From contig CAKPAK010000054.1 of NCBI GenBank assembly GCA_934132915.1, forward strand, positions 1-9,487: a DNA stretch of 9,487 bases, given 5' to 3'. This DNA comes from an uncultured Bacilli bacterium. GTDB lineage: Bacteria > Bacillota_I > Bacilli_A > RF39 > UBA660. Below, piece after piece: positions 1 through 5,630 of the stretch. Under the pieces are notes generated by a model, which saw nothing but the letters and a program-made list of their open reading frames with translations, searched no databases and was not told the DNA's origin. The stretch's first letter is position 1; each line of letters starts with the position of its first letter. The position numbers were made by a program, and so were the translations under genes.

Positions 1-141
1 AAATTTAAGACAAAAAACGAGAGTAAAATCCCGCTTATGTTTAATTTTTTTCAGGACATTTTCCTAAATTATTGACAGTAAATTATTAAGAAAAGTAAAA
101 AGTGCATTATTCTTTTGTAAACGTATTTTTTCGTTATTTTA

Positions 142-189
142 TAGTTAACTTTTTTCTTTTGTTTTCATTGATAAAAGCATTGAATAAAT
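142..189 (+). promoter_or_regulatory. candidate AgrA-responsive operator upstream of agrBD
   Basis: TAGTTAAC at 142-149 is followed by TTTCATTGATAAAA at 163-176; their starts are 21 bases apart. An overlapping near-tandem repeat, CATTGATAAAAG (166-177) and CATTGAATAAAT (178-189), ends 27 bases before the -10 box. The same two elements occur in the same order and orientation upstream of agrAC. LytTR regulators such as AgrA are known to bind short direct repeats about two helical turns apart just upstream of weak promoters. The assignment is inference from position and from the shared motif; AT-richness makes chance matches possible. The rest of 1-240 shows no gene, only an isolated TTGACA at 72-77 without a convincing -10. 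Confidence 0.45.
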
Positions 190-216
190 TTTTTATTCCT
201 TTATTTGTTTTTTTTG

Positions 217-238
217 TATAATGAGACTGTAGGTGAGG
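217..238 (+). promoter_or_regulatory. agrBD promoter -10 box and agrB ribosome binding site
   Basis: A perfect TATAAT lies at 217-222. No sequence resembling TTGACA is found 16-18 bases upstream (at most 2 of 6 matches), which suggests that the promoter needs an activator. Transcription would begin near 229. AGGTGAGG at 231-238 matches the anti-Shine-Dalgarno sequence and sets the ATG at 241. This -10 box lies inside the longer TTG-initiated reading frame from 205, which argues against that earlier start. Confidence 0.6.
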
Positions 239-240
239 AT

Positions 241-861
241 ATGAAGAAAAGATTTATTTCTACTTCCGAAAAAATGTTAAAATCTAGTGGAAAATATAAT
301 AACGATGAGATTGAGATTATCGTTTATGGTTTAGAGGGGTTATATTTATCCATTACTAAGATGATTATTATTTTTTCAATTGCAATCGTGCTTGGTATTT
401 TTGAAGAAGTATTTATTCTTTTAGTTACCTATAATATTATCCGAAATCAAGCATTTGGAATACATGCTAGTAAAAGTATTTACTGTTTGATTTCATCCAT
501 TATCTTTTTTATTGGAGGAGCAATCTTATGTAAGTATATCGTGCTTCCTCATTGGTTGATGGTGGGAATTTCTATTATTTGTAATATCTGTTTGCTACGA
601 TATGCTCCAGCTGATACTTATAAACATCCCATTATTAATTTGAAAAAAAGAAAAAGATTTAAAATGCTTAGTTTTGGATTGGGAAGTGTTTATACTTTTA
701 TTATTGTAGTAATGGGAAGTTGTATTATTTCTAATTATTTATTATTTGGAATGATAGAAGCAGTTTTAATGATATTACCAATTACTTATGCAACTTTTAA
801 ATTGCCATATAACAATTATAAAAATTATTATAATGGTGTTAAATTAATTAGCAATAATTAA
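241..861 (+). CDS. agrB: AgrB, membrane endopeptidase processing the AgrD autoinducer precursor
   Basis: This 206-residue integral membrane protein has the usual AgrB length. AgrB is a cysteine protease that cuts AgrD after the ring-forming segment and helps make the thiolactone. Visible signatures are R68-N-Q-A-F-G-I-H75 with C82 seven residues later, matching the catalytic His/Cys pair of the family (H77 and C84 in Staphylococcus aureus), and the conserved RYAPADT block at 120-126 followed by HP. About five or six hydrophobic segments are seen, near residues 41-64, 77-98, 101-118, 148-165 and 166-183, separated by a basic KKRKR loop at 135-139. I chose the ATG at 241 because of the ribosome binding site at 231-238; a TTG at 205 would overlap the promoter. 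agrD starts 32 bases downstream, so the two are almost surely cotranscribed. Confidence 0.95.
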   Translation: MKKRFISTSEKMLKSSGKYNNDEIEIIVYGLEGLYLSITKMIIIFSIAIVLGIFEEVFILLVTYNIIRNQAFGIHASKSIYCLISSIIFFIGGAILCKYIVLPHWLMVGISIICNICLLRYAPADTYKHPIINLKKRKRFKMLSFGLGSVYTFIIVVMGSCIISNYLLFGMIEAVLMILPITYATFKLPYNNYKNYYNGVKLISNN

Positions 862-893
862 TTTTACATAGAAAAGGATAAGGAGGAAAAAAG

Positions 894-1016
894 ATGGATA
901 TTATCATTGAATTATTAGCAAAAATCGGAGGAGGTTTAGCTGATATTGGCACAAAAGGATGTATTTTTTTCATTATGGACGAACCTGTTATGCCAAAAGC
1001 ATTAATTGAAAAATAA
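894..1016 (+). CDS. agrD: AgrD, autoinducing peptide precursor
   Basis: A 40-codon gene with an excellent ribosome binding site (AAGGAGG at 880-886, seven bases before the ATG). It has the three-part AgrD architecture: an amphipathic hydrophobic leader (residues 1-19, starting MDIIIELLAKIGGG), a core (T20-K-G-C23-I-F-F-I-M28), and an acidic/proline C-terminal tail (D29-E-P-V-M-P-K-A-L-I-E-K). In S. aureus the equivalent stretch is CDFIM followed by DE, and AgrB cuts just before the aspartate. Here the same cut would leave a six-residue thiolactone ring, C-I-F-F-I-M, instead of the standard five. Cleavage one residue earlier would give a five-residue ring, C-I-F-F-I. The codons for the ring include a run of seven T (964-970). 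Location right behind agrB makes the identification firm; the exact mature peptide is inference. Confidence 0.92.
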   Translation: MDIIIELLAKIGGGLADIGTKGCIFFIMDEPVMPKALIEK

Positions 1017-1036
1017 TACTGTTCTTTAAACTATAA

Positions 1037-1076
1037 AAAAGAAGATATAGTAATGAAAACTATTATACCTTCTTTT
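1037..1076. terminator. bidirectional terminator shared by agrBD and agrAC
   Basis: A 16-base arm (1037-1052) pairs with 1061-1076 around an 8-base loop with one mismatch and one G-T pair. On the minus strand it is followed by TTTTTTATAG, a proper U-tract for agrC. On the plus strand the arm itself ends in TCTTTT, which could stop agrBD. The agrC stop codon (1063-1065) lies inside the stem, so the two convergent operons share one 3' signal. Confidence 0.75.
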
Positions 1077-2382
1077 CATTTCTTTTTACGATAATGGTTT
1101 GACTATAGATACCATTTTTAATTTCTCTTTTTGTTTCGAATAAAATGTTATTTTTAACAATTTCATTTACTAATAATAGTCCATGACCATGTCCCTTACC
1201 TTTGGTAGTAAATGCTTCTTTTCCCATTTTTTCTTCATTGATTTGGTTATTATACGTGTTTGAAATGATCATTCTAAATTCATTATCAATATTAGAGTAA
1301 GCCTCTATACCTAATTCTTTTTCCTTAGATTCTATACTTGCTTCAATTGCATTATCCAAAAATACACCTAAGATTTTAGCAAATTCTCTTTGCATTTTAG
1401 TATCTAATTCAAAAATTGTTGATTCCTTAATTTTTTTAGAAATATTTATGGATACATTAATTCCTTGGGATTCTGCTTTTTGTGTTTTAAAATAACATAA
1501 TCCCTTAATCCCATTTGGAGGTAAATATCCAAATTTTGCATATTTTTCTTGTTTTATCAAGTAACTATCTCCTAGTATGTTATCAATATATTTTACGATA
1601 GCCTCTTCCTTTTCTTTGTCACATATTTTGGCCCGAATTGCTAAAAATTCATTTTTTGTTTCATGACGTAATGTTCTTTGCTTTTCAATTTCTTCTTCGT
1701 ATGTTGTCATAAACTCAAGTAATTGATCATACTCTTTTCTTATTTTTTCATTTATAATTGTTTGTTTAAATAGATTATATAAAACTATCATTAAGACGAT
1801 GATAACTAATAAATATATCCAAAAATTTTGGCTTATCCTAAATTCTCTTCCCATTTCATAAAAAAATATAAAAATACTTATCAACGTTAAGACAGAGAGA
1901 ATTATAATTTTTTTATTATTATCTATTTCAATCTCAATTATTCTTTTAAAATAATTTTTCATTATTAACGTAGTAACGATAGTCAATATTCCAATAATGA
2001 TATTGGAAATTAAACTTCCAGCTAGTGTATTAAAACAGTAATCCATGCTTAATCCCAAAACATTAGTAACAAAAAACATTTCAATAAAATCATATATCAA
2101 AAAAAGAATCATATAAATAATTGACATTAGTGTCGACTTTTTCAAACTTAACCCAAAAACATTTGAAATAAAATATATATTTACTAATGTCATCACCAAA
2201 CTTTTAATTGTCCCATTCATTCTTAAAAAGATAAAAGCCTGTAAAATTGAAAATAAAAATATTAAACCTACAACTTTTATTTCATTATTTTTTCTTTTGT
2301 TATCCAATACTAACTTTCCAAAGAGATAAATTATTTCAAACATTACACAGGCACTTATATATCCACTAATAATTTGCCACAT
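1063..2382 (-). CDS. agrC: AgrC-type sensor histidine kinase (HPK10 family, GHKL ATPase)
   Basis: A 439-residue membrane histidine kinase, the expected receptor for the AgrD-derived peptide. The N-terminal half has about six or seven hydrophobic helices (roughly 5-24, 36-54, 60-78, 84-106, 120-141, 157-175, 187-206). A helical linker (210-236) leads to the phosphoacceptor motif RHETKNE with His240; the HExKN form is common among clostridial AgrC-like kinases, where Tyr is usual instead of Thr242. The GHKL domain shows the N-box FLDNAIEAS (N344) and a glycine box GKGHGHGLL (395-403). It has no D-box-rich PAS or HAMP domain. The ATG at 2382 has AAGGAG at 2393-2398, located within agrA; the two genes overlap by 17 bases, so translation is probably coupled. 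The order agrA then agrC is reversed relative to the staphylococcal operon. Confidence 0.93.
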   Translation of the reverse strand: MWQIISGYISACVMFEIIYLFGKLVLDNKRKNNEIKVVGLIFLFSILQAFIFLRMNGTIKSLVMTLVNIYFISNVFGLSLKKSTLMSIIYMILFLIYDFIEMFFVTNVLGLSMDYCFNTLAGSLISNIIIGILTIVTTLIMKNYFKRIIEIEIDNNKKIIILSVLTLISIFIFFYEMGREFRISQNFWIYLLVIIVLMIVLYNLFKQTIINEKIRKEYDQLLEFMTTYEEEIEKQRTLRHETKNEFLAIRAKICDKEKEEAIVKYIDNILGDSYLIKQEKYAKFGYLPPNGIKGLCYFKTQKAESQGINVSINISKKIKESTIFELDTKMQREFAKILGVFLDNAIEASIESKEKELGIEAYSNIDNEFRMIISNTYNNQINEEKMGKEAFTTKGKGHGHGLLLVNEIVKNNILFETKREIKNGIYSQTIIVKRNEKKV

Positions 2383-3088
2383 AATCTTTTAACTCCTTCT
2401 TCTTTCTGTTGGATAATAAATATACAGTATCATTATTTAGGAATGTTATTGTATTGTCAGAATAATTAATTCTTTTGATTTTTTCGACATTAACAATACA
2501 TGATTTATGGCATTGGAAGAAACTATGACCTAACTTCTCAGCCAATTCTACAATTGAAATATTTGTTTCGAATTCCTCTCCACTTTCTGTTTTAATGACA
2601 CATTTTGGTACATCTTGTAATTTTTCAATATAGAGAATACTGTCAAAAGGAATCCTGTATGAACTGCGGTTAAAATTATAAATTAACACTCTCTTTTTAT
2701 TGATTGTTTTAATAATATATTCCATTGTTTCTTCTAATCTCGTTGACCACAATCGATCTTTTGGAATATAATCAATCGCCAATAGTCTTGAATAAAAAAT
2801 ATCATTTTTACATTCACTATGACTTGTTACAAAAAGTATTATACTTTCTAAGTCATTCTCTCTTATTTCTGAAGCAATTTCTAGACCAGATATATCTCCT
2901 AATTCAATGTCTAAAATATAAACTTTTTGTTCTCCTTCCTTTTGTATAATTTCATGAACTTCTTTATTATATGTGCTAAATTCATTAATCTTATACTCAA
3001 AATTATAAGGCATCATTACTTTTGTTAGTATGTTGTGAATTTTTGTTAAGAACTCTCTATTATCTTCACAAATAACAAATCTTATCAT
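2366..3088 (-). CDS. agrA: AgrA-type response regulator with LytTR DNA-binding domain
   Basis: A 240-residue two-component regulator. The receiver domain (1-130) has the acidic pair E8-D9, phosphoacceptor D60 in YILDIEL, T88 in the VTSHSE segment and K110 in YIPKD. The LytTR domain (about 138-237) has the family core FFQCHKSCIVNVEKI (190-204) and a C-terminal N-R-K-K-K stretch (227-231) at the place of the DNA-contacting arginine of S. aureus AgrA. C193 corresponds to the redox-sensitive C199 of S. aureus AgrA. AGGAGGG at 3098-3104 precedes the ATG by nine bases. Phosphorylated by AgrC, it would act on agrBD and other targets. As first gene of the agrAC operon it has a near-consensus promoter and a candidate operator of its own, so feedback on itself is plausible. 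Confidence 0.93.
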   Translation of the reverse strand: MIRFVICEDNREFLTKIHNILTKVMMPYNFEYKINEFSTYNKEVHEIIQKEGEQKVYILDIELGDISGLEIASEIRENDLESIILFVTSHSECKNDIFYSRLLAIDYIPKDRLWSTRLEETMEYIIKTINKKRVLIYNFNRSSYRIPFDSILYIEKLQDVPKCVIKTESGEEFETNISIVELAEKLGHSFFQCHKSCIVNVEKIKRINYSDNTITFLNNDTVYLLSNRKKKELKDYVANY

Positions 3089-3117
3089 ATTACTACTCCC
3101 TCCTAGCGAGCAAGAAC

Positions 3118-3147
3118 ATTATATCATAAATCGATAATTTTTGTGAA
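3118..3147 (-). promoter_or_regulatory. agrAC promoter
   Basis: On the minus strand, TTCACA (3147-3142) and TATAAT (3123-3118) are separated by 18 bases, and the -10 box is preceded by TGA, forming an extended -10 element. Transcription should begin near 3111, just before the ribosome binding site. This is a much stronger match to the housekeeping consensus than the agrBD promoter, so the receptor and regulator can be made before quorum is reached. Confidence 0.7.
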
Positions 3148-3157
3148 TTACAGTAAG

Positions 3158-3200
3158 TGAAAGATCAAATTTAATCACTGAAAGAGATTTTGGTTAACTA
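3158..3200 (-). promoter_or_regulatory. candidate AgrA-responsive operator upstream of agrAC
   Basis: Read on the minus strand, TAGTTAAC (3200-3193) is followed by TTTCAGTGATTAAA (3183-3170), which matches 12 of 14 bases of the element upstream of agrB. In addition TCTTTCA occurs twice exactly 21 bases apart (3185-3179 and 3164-3158), the spacing typical of LytTR binding sites, and ends ten bases before the -35 box. Binding by AgrA is inference. Confidence 0.45.
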
Positions 3201-3214
3201 ATAGATTCTTTTAT

Positions 3215-3250
3215 GATAAAATGAGAACTTTTCATGGCCCTCATTTTATC
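3215..3250. terminator. 11-bp inverted repeat over the ctpA stop codon
   Basis: GATAAAATGAG (3215-3225) and CTCATTTTATC (3240-3250) are perfect inverted repeats around a 14-base loop and include the ctpA stop codon (3241-3243). The arm is followed by TTTTT only in the plus direction; in the ctpA direction there is no U-tract. It may be a weak or plus-oriented terminator, or only a 3' stabilising hairpin. Confidence 0.4.
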
Positions 3251-4587
3251 TTTTTAATCAATAAATCTATAGCTTTTTGTAGTTGATTGTCATCTGTTGA
3301 ATTAGTGTCATAGGCCACTGCATTAGTCGGAGTTACCCCTACTTCATTAATCCAATTCCCGTTTGGTGTTAGCCATTTTTGTATTGTATATTTTATCATG
3401 GTGCCATCAGAAAGTTTCTTTGTCTTTTGAACTGTTCCTTTACCAAATGTTTGCGTACCAACTACTAAACCACCATAGCTTTCTTTAATGGCGGATGCTA
3501 ATATTTCTGATGCAGAAGCGCTAGCAGCATTGACTAAAATAGCAATTGGATAGTCTCTACTTTCTTTTGTTTTATCTTTGATGATTTCTTTTTTCTTGTT
3601 GTCTTCAAGTTGATAAATAACTTTTCCTTTTTTTAAGAAAATACTACTAATATCTGTAACACTATTTAAGTAACCACCCGAATCATTTCGAACATCAATA
3701 ATTAAAGCCTGAATTTTCTTCTTTTCCAACTCAGTTAATTGTTTCTTAAATTGGTCGTAAGTAACAGATGAAAAAATAGTAATATCTATATAACCAACTT
3801 TTTTACCTTCACTGTCTATAACTTTGCTTGTTACACTAGGTACTTCAACTTTTTTGGTTGTTACACTTATATTTTTTTCTTCATCCCCTCTTTTGATTAT
3901 AAATTCTACTTTCTTTTTATGGTTATTTTTTACATAATTTGACATATCCTCGCTTGTTTTTCCTTGATAATCTTCGCCATCAACTTTTAAAACAATATCT
4001 CCAACTTGCAATCCAGCACTTTTAGCAGGGCTATTTTCAAAGACGTTTACAATGATAATATTTCCATTTTCGTTCATGGAAACCATGCAACCAATTCCGT
4101 CATAAGTTCCTTCTACGGTTTCTAAAAAACTATTTGTATCTTTTTGATTGGAATATGTGGTATAATCATCGCCTGTTCCTGACAACATGGAGTCAATAGC
4201 GTTATCTATAAGTTTATCTTTGTCTAAGTCTCCATAATAATTATTGCTAATTGTATCATAAACATTAATTAATTTATATAAATCAGTATATAGTTTAATG
4301 AAATTTCTTCCACCGCTTAGGCAAAAAAGAATTAGCAAACAAAGAAGAAATCCTAAAAATTCAAAATAGAGGATCGAGAATATTTGGTGTCGTGGAGAAA
4401 TGGGAGAAGTATTATCCGTCTTTAAAGTTATTTTTTTTAAAATTTTTCCAAACTTTGTGTTGTAAAACTTTTCTTTCTTTTCTTCTTTTATTTTTCTTTT
4501 TTCATTTCTAATTTTTTCTTTTTCTTTTTTTATAATTTCTTTTGATTTCTTAATTTTGTCGTTTTTATTTTTTCTTAATATTCTCAT
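3241..4587 (-). CDS. ctpA: membrane-anchored C-terminal processing protease (PDZ, S41 family)
   Basis: A 448-residue CtpA/CtpB-type serine protease. Order of parts: a very lysine/glutamate-rich cytoplasmic arm (1-60, probably coiled coil), one membrane helix (about 70-90), a helical segment with the YYGDLDKDKLIDNAI motif (117-131), a PDZ domain (about 160-250, with SPAKSAGLQVGD) and the S41 catalytic core. The catalytic serine is S358 in NAASASASEI; K383 lies 25 and Q387 29 residues later in FGKGTVQ, the Ser-Lys-Gln spacing of the family. The C-terminal TPNGNWINEVGVTP block is standard. No peptidoglycan-binding domain follows, unlike some bacilli. The ATG at 4587 is preferred over the upstream GTG at 4614, because AAGGTGAT (4591-4598) lies three bases before it. 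It acts outside the membrane, cutting signalling or envelope proteins at C-terminal ends; the substrate cannot be told from the context. Confidence 0.92.
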   Translation of the reverse strand: MRILRKNKNDKIKKSKEIIKKEKEKIRNEKRKIKEEKKEKFYNTKFGKILKKITLKTDNTSPISPRHQIFSILYFEFLGFLLCLLILFCLSGGRNFIKLYTDLYKLINVYDTISNNYYGDLDKDKLIDNAIDSMLSGTGDDYTTYSNQKDTNSFLETVEGTYDGIGCMVSMNENGNIIIVNVFENSPAKSAGLQVGDIVLKVDGEDYQGKTSEDMSNYVKNNHKKKVEFIIKRGDEEKNISVTTKKVEVPSVTSKVIDSEGKKVGYIDITIFSSVTYDQFKKQLTELEKKKIQALIIDVRNDSGGYLNSVTDISSIFLKKGKVIYQLEDNKKKEIIKDKTKESRDYPIAILVNAASASASEILASAIKESYGGLVVGTQTFGKGTVQKTKKLSDGTMIKYTIQKWLTPNGNWINEVGVTPTNAVAYDTNSTDDNQLQKAIDLLIKKIK

Positions 4588-4653
4588 CTTATCACCTTGA
4601 TATAAGTCTAACACAAACTACTTTTAAATACAATTATTTGGATATAACTTTAC

Positions 4654-4683
4654 AGTATAAAAATGTATCGAATTACGCTACAA
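4654..4683 (-). promoter_or_regulatory. probable ctpA promoter
   Basis: On the minus strand TTGTAG (4683-4678) and TATACT (4659-4654) are 18 bases apart, about 65 bases before the ctpA start. The match is moderate. It lies between the ssb terminator and ctpA, so ctpA appears to be its own transcription unit. Confidence 0.45.
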
Positions 4684-4725
4684 CAACTCCTCTTTATTAG
4701 AGGGAATTAGGTTAAAAGAAGATAG

Positions 4726-4753
4726 AAAAAAGTAGGATTTGCTTTCCTACTTT
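4726..4753 (-). terminator. intrinsic terminator of ssb
   Basis: A nine-base stem, AAAGTAGGA (4729-4737) with TCCTACTTT (4745-4753), has a seven-base loop. Read on the minus strand it continues directly into TTTTTT (4731-4726). It lies about 50 bases past the ssb stop codon. Confidence 0.85.
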
Positions 4754-4802
4754 AGTAACCGATTCATTTAAAAACTTTTAAATAATTAATTGTTACTTCC
4801 TT

Positions 4803-5204
4803 TTACTTTTCTGTTTTAGGTATAGATTTTGATGTTTTTTTAGTTGTGCTTGATGTTTTCTTTTCTTTAGATTCCTTATTTGTTGGAGATTGTGCTAAAA
4901 AAGTAACCTTTTCTGCAACGATTTCGGTTTTTTTCTTTTTATTACCATCTTCAGTTGTGATTACTCTTGTCTGAATTCTTCCTTTTACTCCCACCATATC
5001 GCCGGTTTGGCAATATTCTGTAGTGTTTTCTGCTACATTTGTCCAAAGTGTGCAATCCAAAAAATCCGTTTCGTATTCGCCGTTCATATTTTTATAATTT
5101 CTTGGTACAGCCAAAGTAACTGTAGCGGTTTTCTTCCCATTTTCAGTTGTTCGAAGTTCAGGTGTTTTAACAATTCTTCCTACTAATACAACTTGATTTA
5201 ACAT
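4803..5204 (-). CDS. ssb: single-stranded DNA-binding protein with basic tail
   Basis: A 133-residue SSB. The OB fold (about 1-105) starts MLNQVVLVGRI and keeps the family features: TPELRTTENGKKTATVTLAV (14-33), an FLDCTLW segment with F48 and W54 as probable DNA-stacking residues, and GDMVGVKGRIQTR (68-80). The tail (106-133) is only 28 residues and rich in Lys, Ser and Thr, ending K-T-E-K. Replicative SSBs normally end in an acidic tip close to DDDIPF that recruits partner proteins; it is absent here. Bacillus SsbB, the competence paralogue, also lacks the tip, so this may be a second SSB. AGGAGG at 5211-5216, six bases before the ATG at 5204, fixes this start against upstream ATG codons in the same frame. 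No rpsF or rpsR flank it, unlike the main ssb gene of most Bacillota. Confidence 0.92.
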   Translation of the reverse strand: MLNQVVLVGRIVKTPELRTTENGKKTATVTLAVPRNYKNMNGEYETDFLDCTLWTNVAENTTEYCQTGDMVGVKGRIQTRVITTEDGNKKKKTEIVAEKVTFLAQSPTNKESKEKKTSSTTKKTSKSIPKTEK

Positions 5205-5227
5205 GCTATCCCTCCTTTCTTTCTGCG

Positions 5228-5255
5228 AATATAGCATTTTTCGATAAAAAAACAA
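5228..5255 (-). promoter_or_regulatory. probable ssb promoter
   Basis: On the minus strand TTGTTT (5255-5250) and TATATT (5233-5228) are 16 bases apart, and TGC precedes the -10 box, giving an extended -10. The leader would be about 17 bases, including the ribosome binding site. Confidence 0.5.
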
Positions 5256-5427
5256 AATTTCATTTTTCCTTAAAGTTATAGAATTTGATGTCATAAATTT
5301 TATTTTTGGATGATTATTTTCTCTAAATTAAAATTTGGCTAATTTTTGAAAAGAAAAAAAAGAAATAATTTTAAATATTTTTGCCTTAAATTTAATATGG
5401 AGTTTTATCACTTGACGGATATTTGAC

Positions 5428-5456
5428 AAAAAAAAGAAGAAATTGGATTCCTTCTT
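5428..5456 (-). terminator. intrinsic terminator on the minus strand
   Basis: On the minus strand a ten-pair stem with one G-U pair and a three-base loop (arms 5456-5447 and 5443-5434) runs into eight T (5435-5428). The plus-strand version has a mismatch, so it is built for leftward transcription. No gene is seen directly upstream of it, so it may be a backup for the sufB operon or end an unrecognised short transcript. Confidence 0.6.
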
Positions 5457-5490
5457 AGAGTATTAACCGTTTTTATTTCTTCGAAATTTG

Positions 5491-5519
5491 TTGAACTTAG
5501 TAAAAAGATTTGTTATAAA
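5491..5519 (+). promoter_or_regulatory. plus-strand promoter without a gene behind it
   Basis: TTGAAC (5491-5496) and TATAAA (5514-5519) are separated by exactly 17 bases, and TGT precedes the -10 box, giving an extended -10. Transcription would start near 5526. No coding sequence follows before the terminator at 5598-5630. Confidence 0.5.
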
Positions 5520-5525
5520 TTTATT

Positions 5526-5630
5526 AATGTTGGTTTAAAGTTTTTTTAATAGTTTAGTTTTAATATTCTTTAGGAACTAAAAAAAATAATACACAATAAA
5601 AATCACATCAAAAATGCTGATGTGATTTTT
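5526..5630 (+). ncRNA. candidate small RNA of about 105 bases
   Basis: The stretch is framed by a housekeeping-type promoter (5491-5519) and a strong hairpin terminator (5598-5630). Inside it, TTTAGTT (5553-5559) can pair with AACTAAA (5575-5581) around a 15-base loop, giving a second hairpin. The only ATG near the start meets a stop after two further codons, so it does not code for protein. I do not recognise a known RNA family. The start and the existence of the transcript are inferred from the signals alone. Confidence 0.35.
5598..5630. terminator. strong bidirectional intrinsic terminator
   Basis: A perfect 13-bp inverted repeat (5598-5610 and 5618-5630, core ATCACATCA with TGATGTGAT) encloses a seven-base loop. 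Rightward it ends in five T; leftward it ends in five T followed by more AT. It can end the candidate small RNA on the plus strand and the sufB transcript on the minus strand. Confidence 0.85.

Noticed and set aside
72..101. A promoter starting with TTGACA at 72-77.
   Set aside because: No -10 box is present at 16-18 bases spacing, and no gene follows before the better-placed TATAAT at 217.
205..240. Longer agrB start at a TTG codon (12 extra residues).
   Set aside because: It has no ribosome binding site and contains the TATAAT promoter box; the ATG at 241 has a good site and gives the usual family length.
2725..2949. 74-codon plus-strand reading frame opposite agrA.
   Set aside because: It is antisense to a clear gene, has no ribosome binding site and its leucine/phenylalanine-rich product reflects the reversed AT-rich codons.
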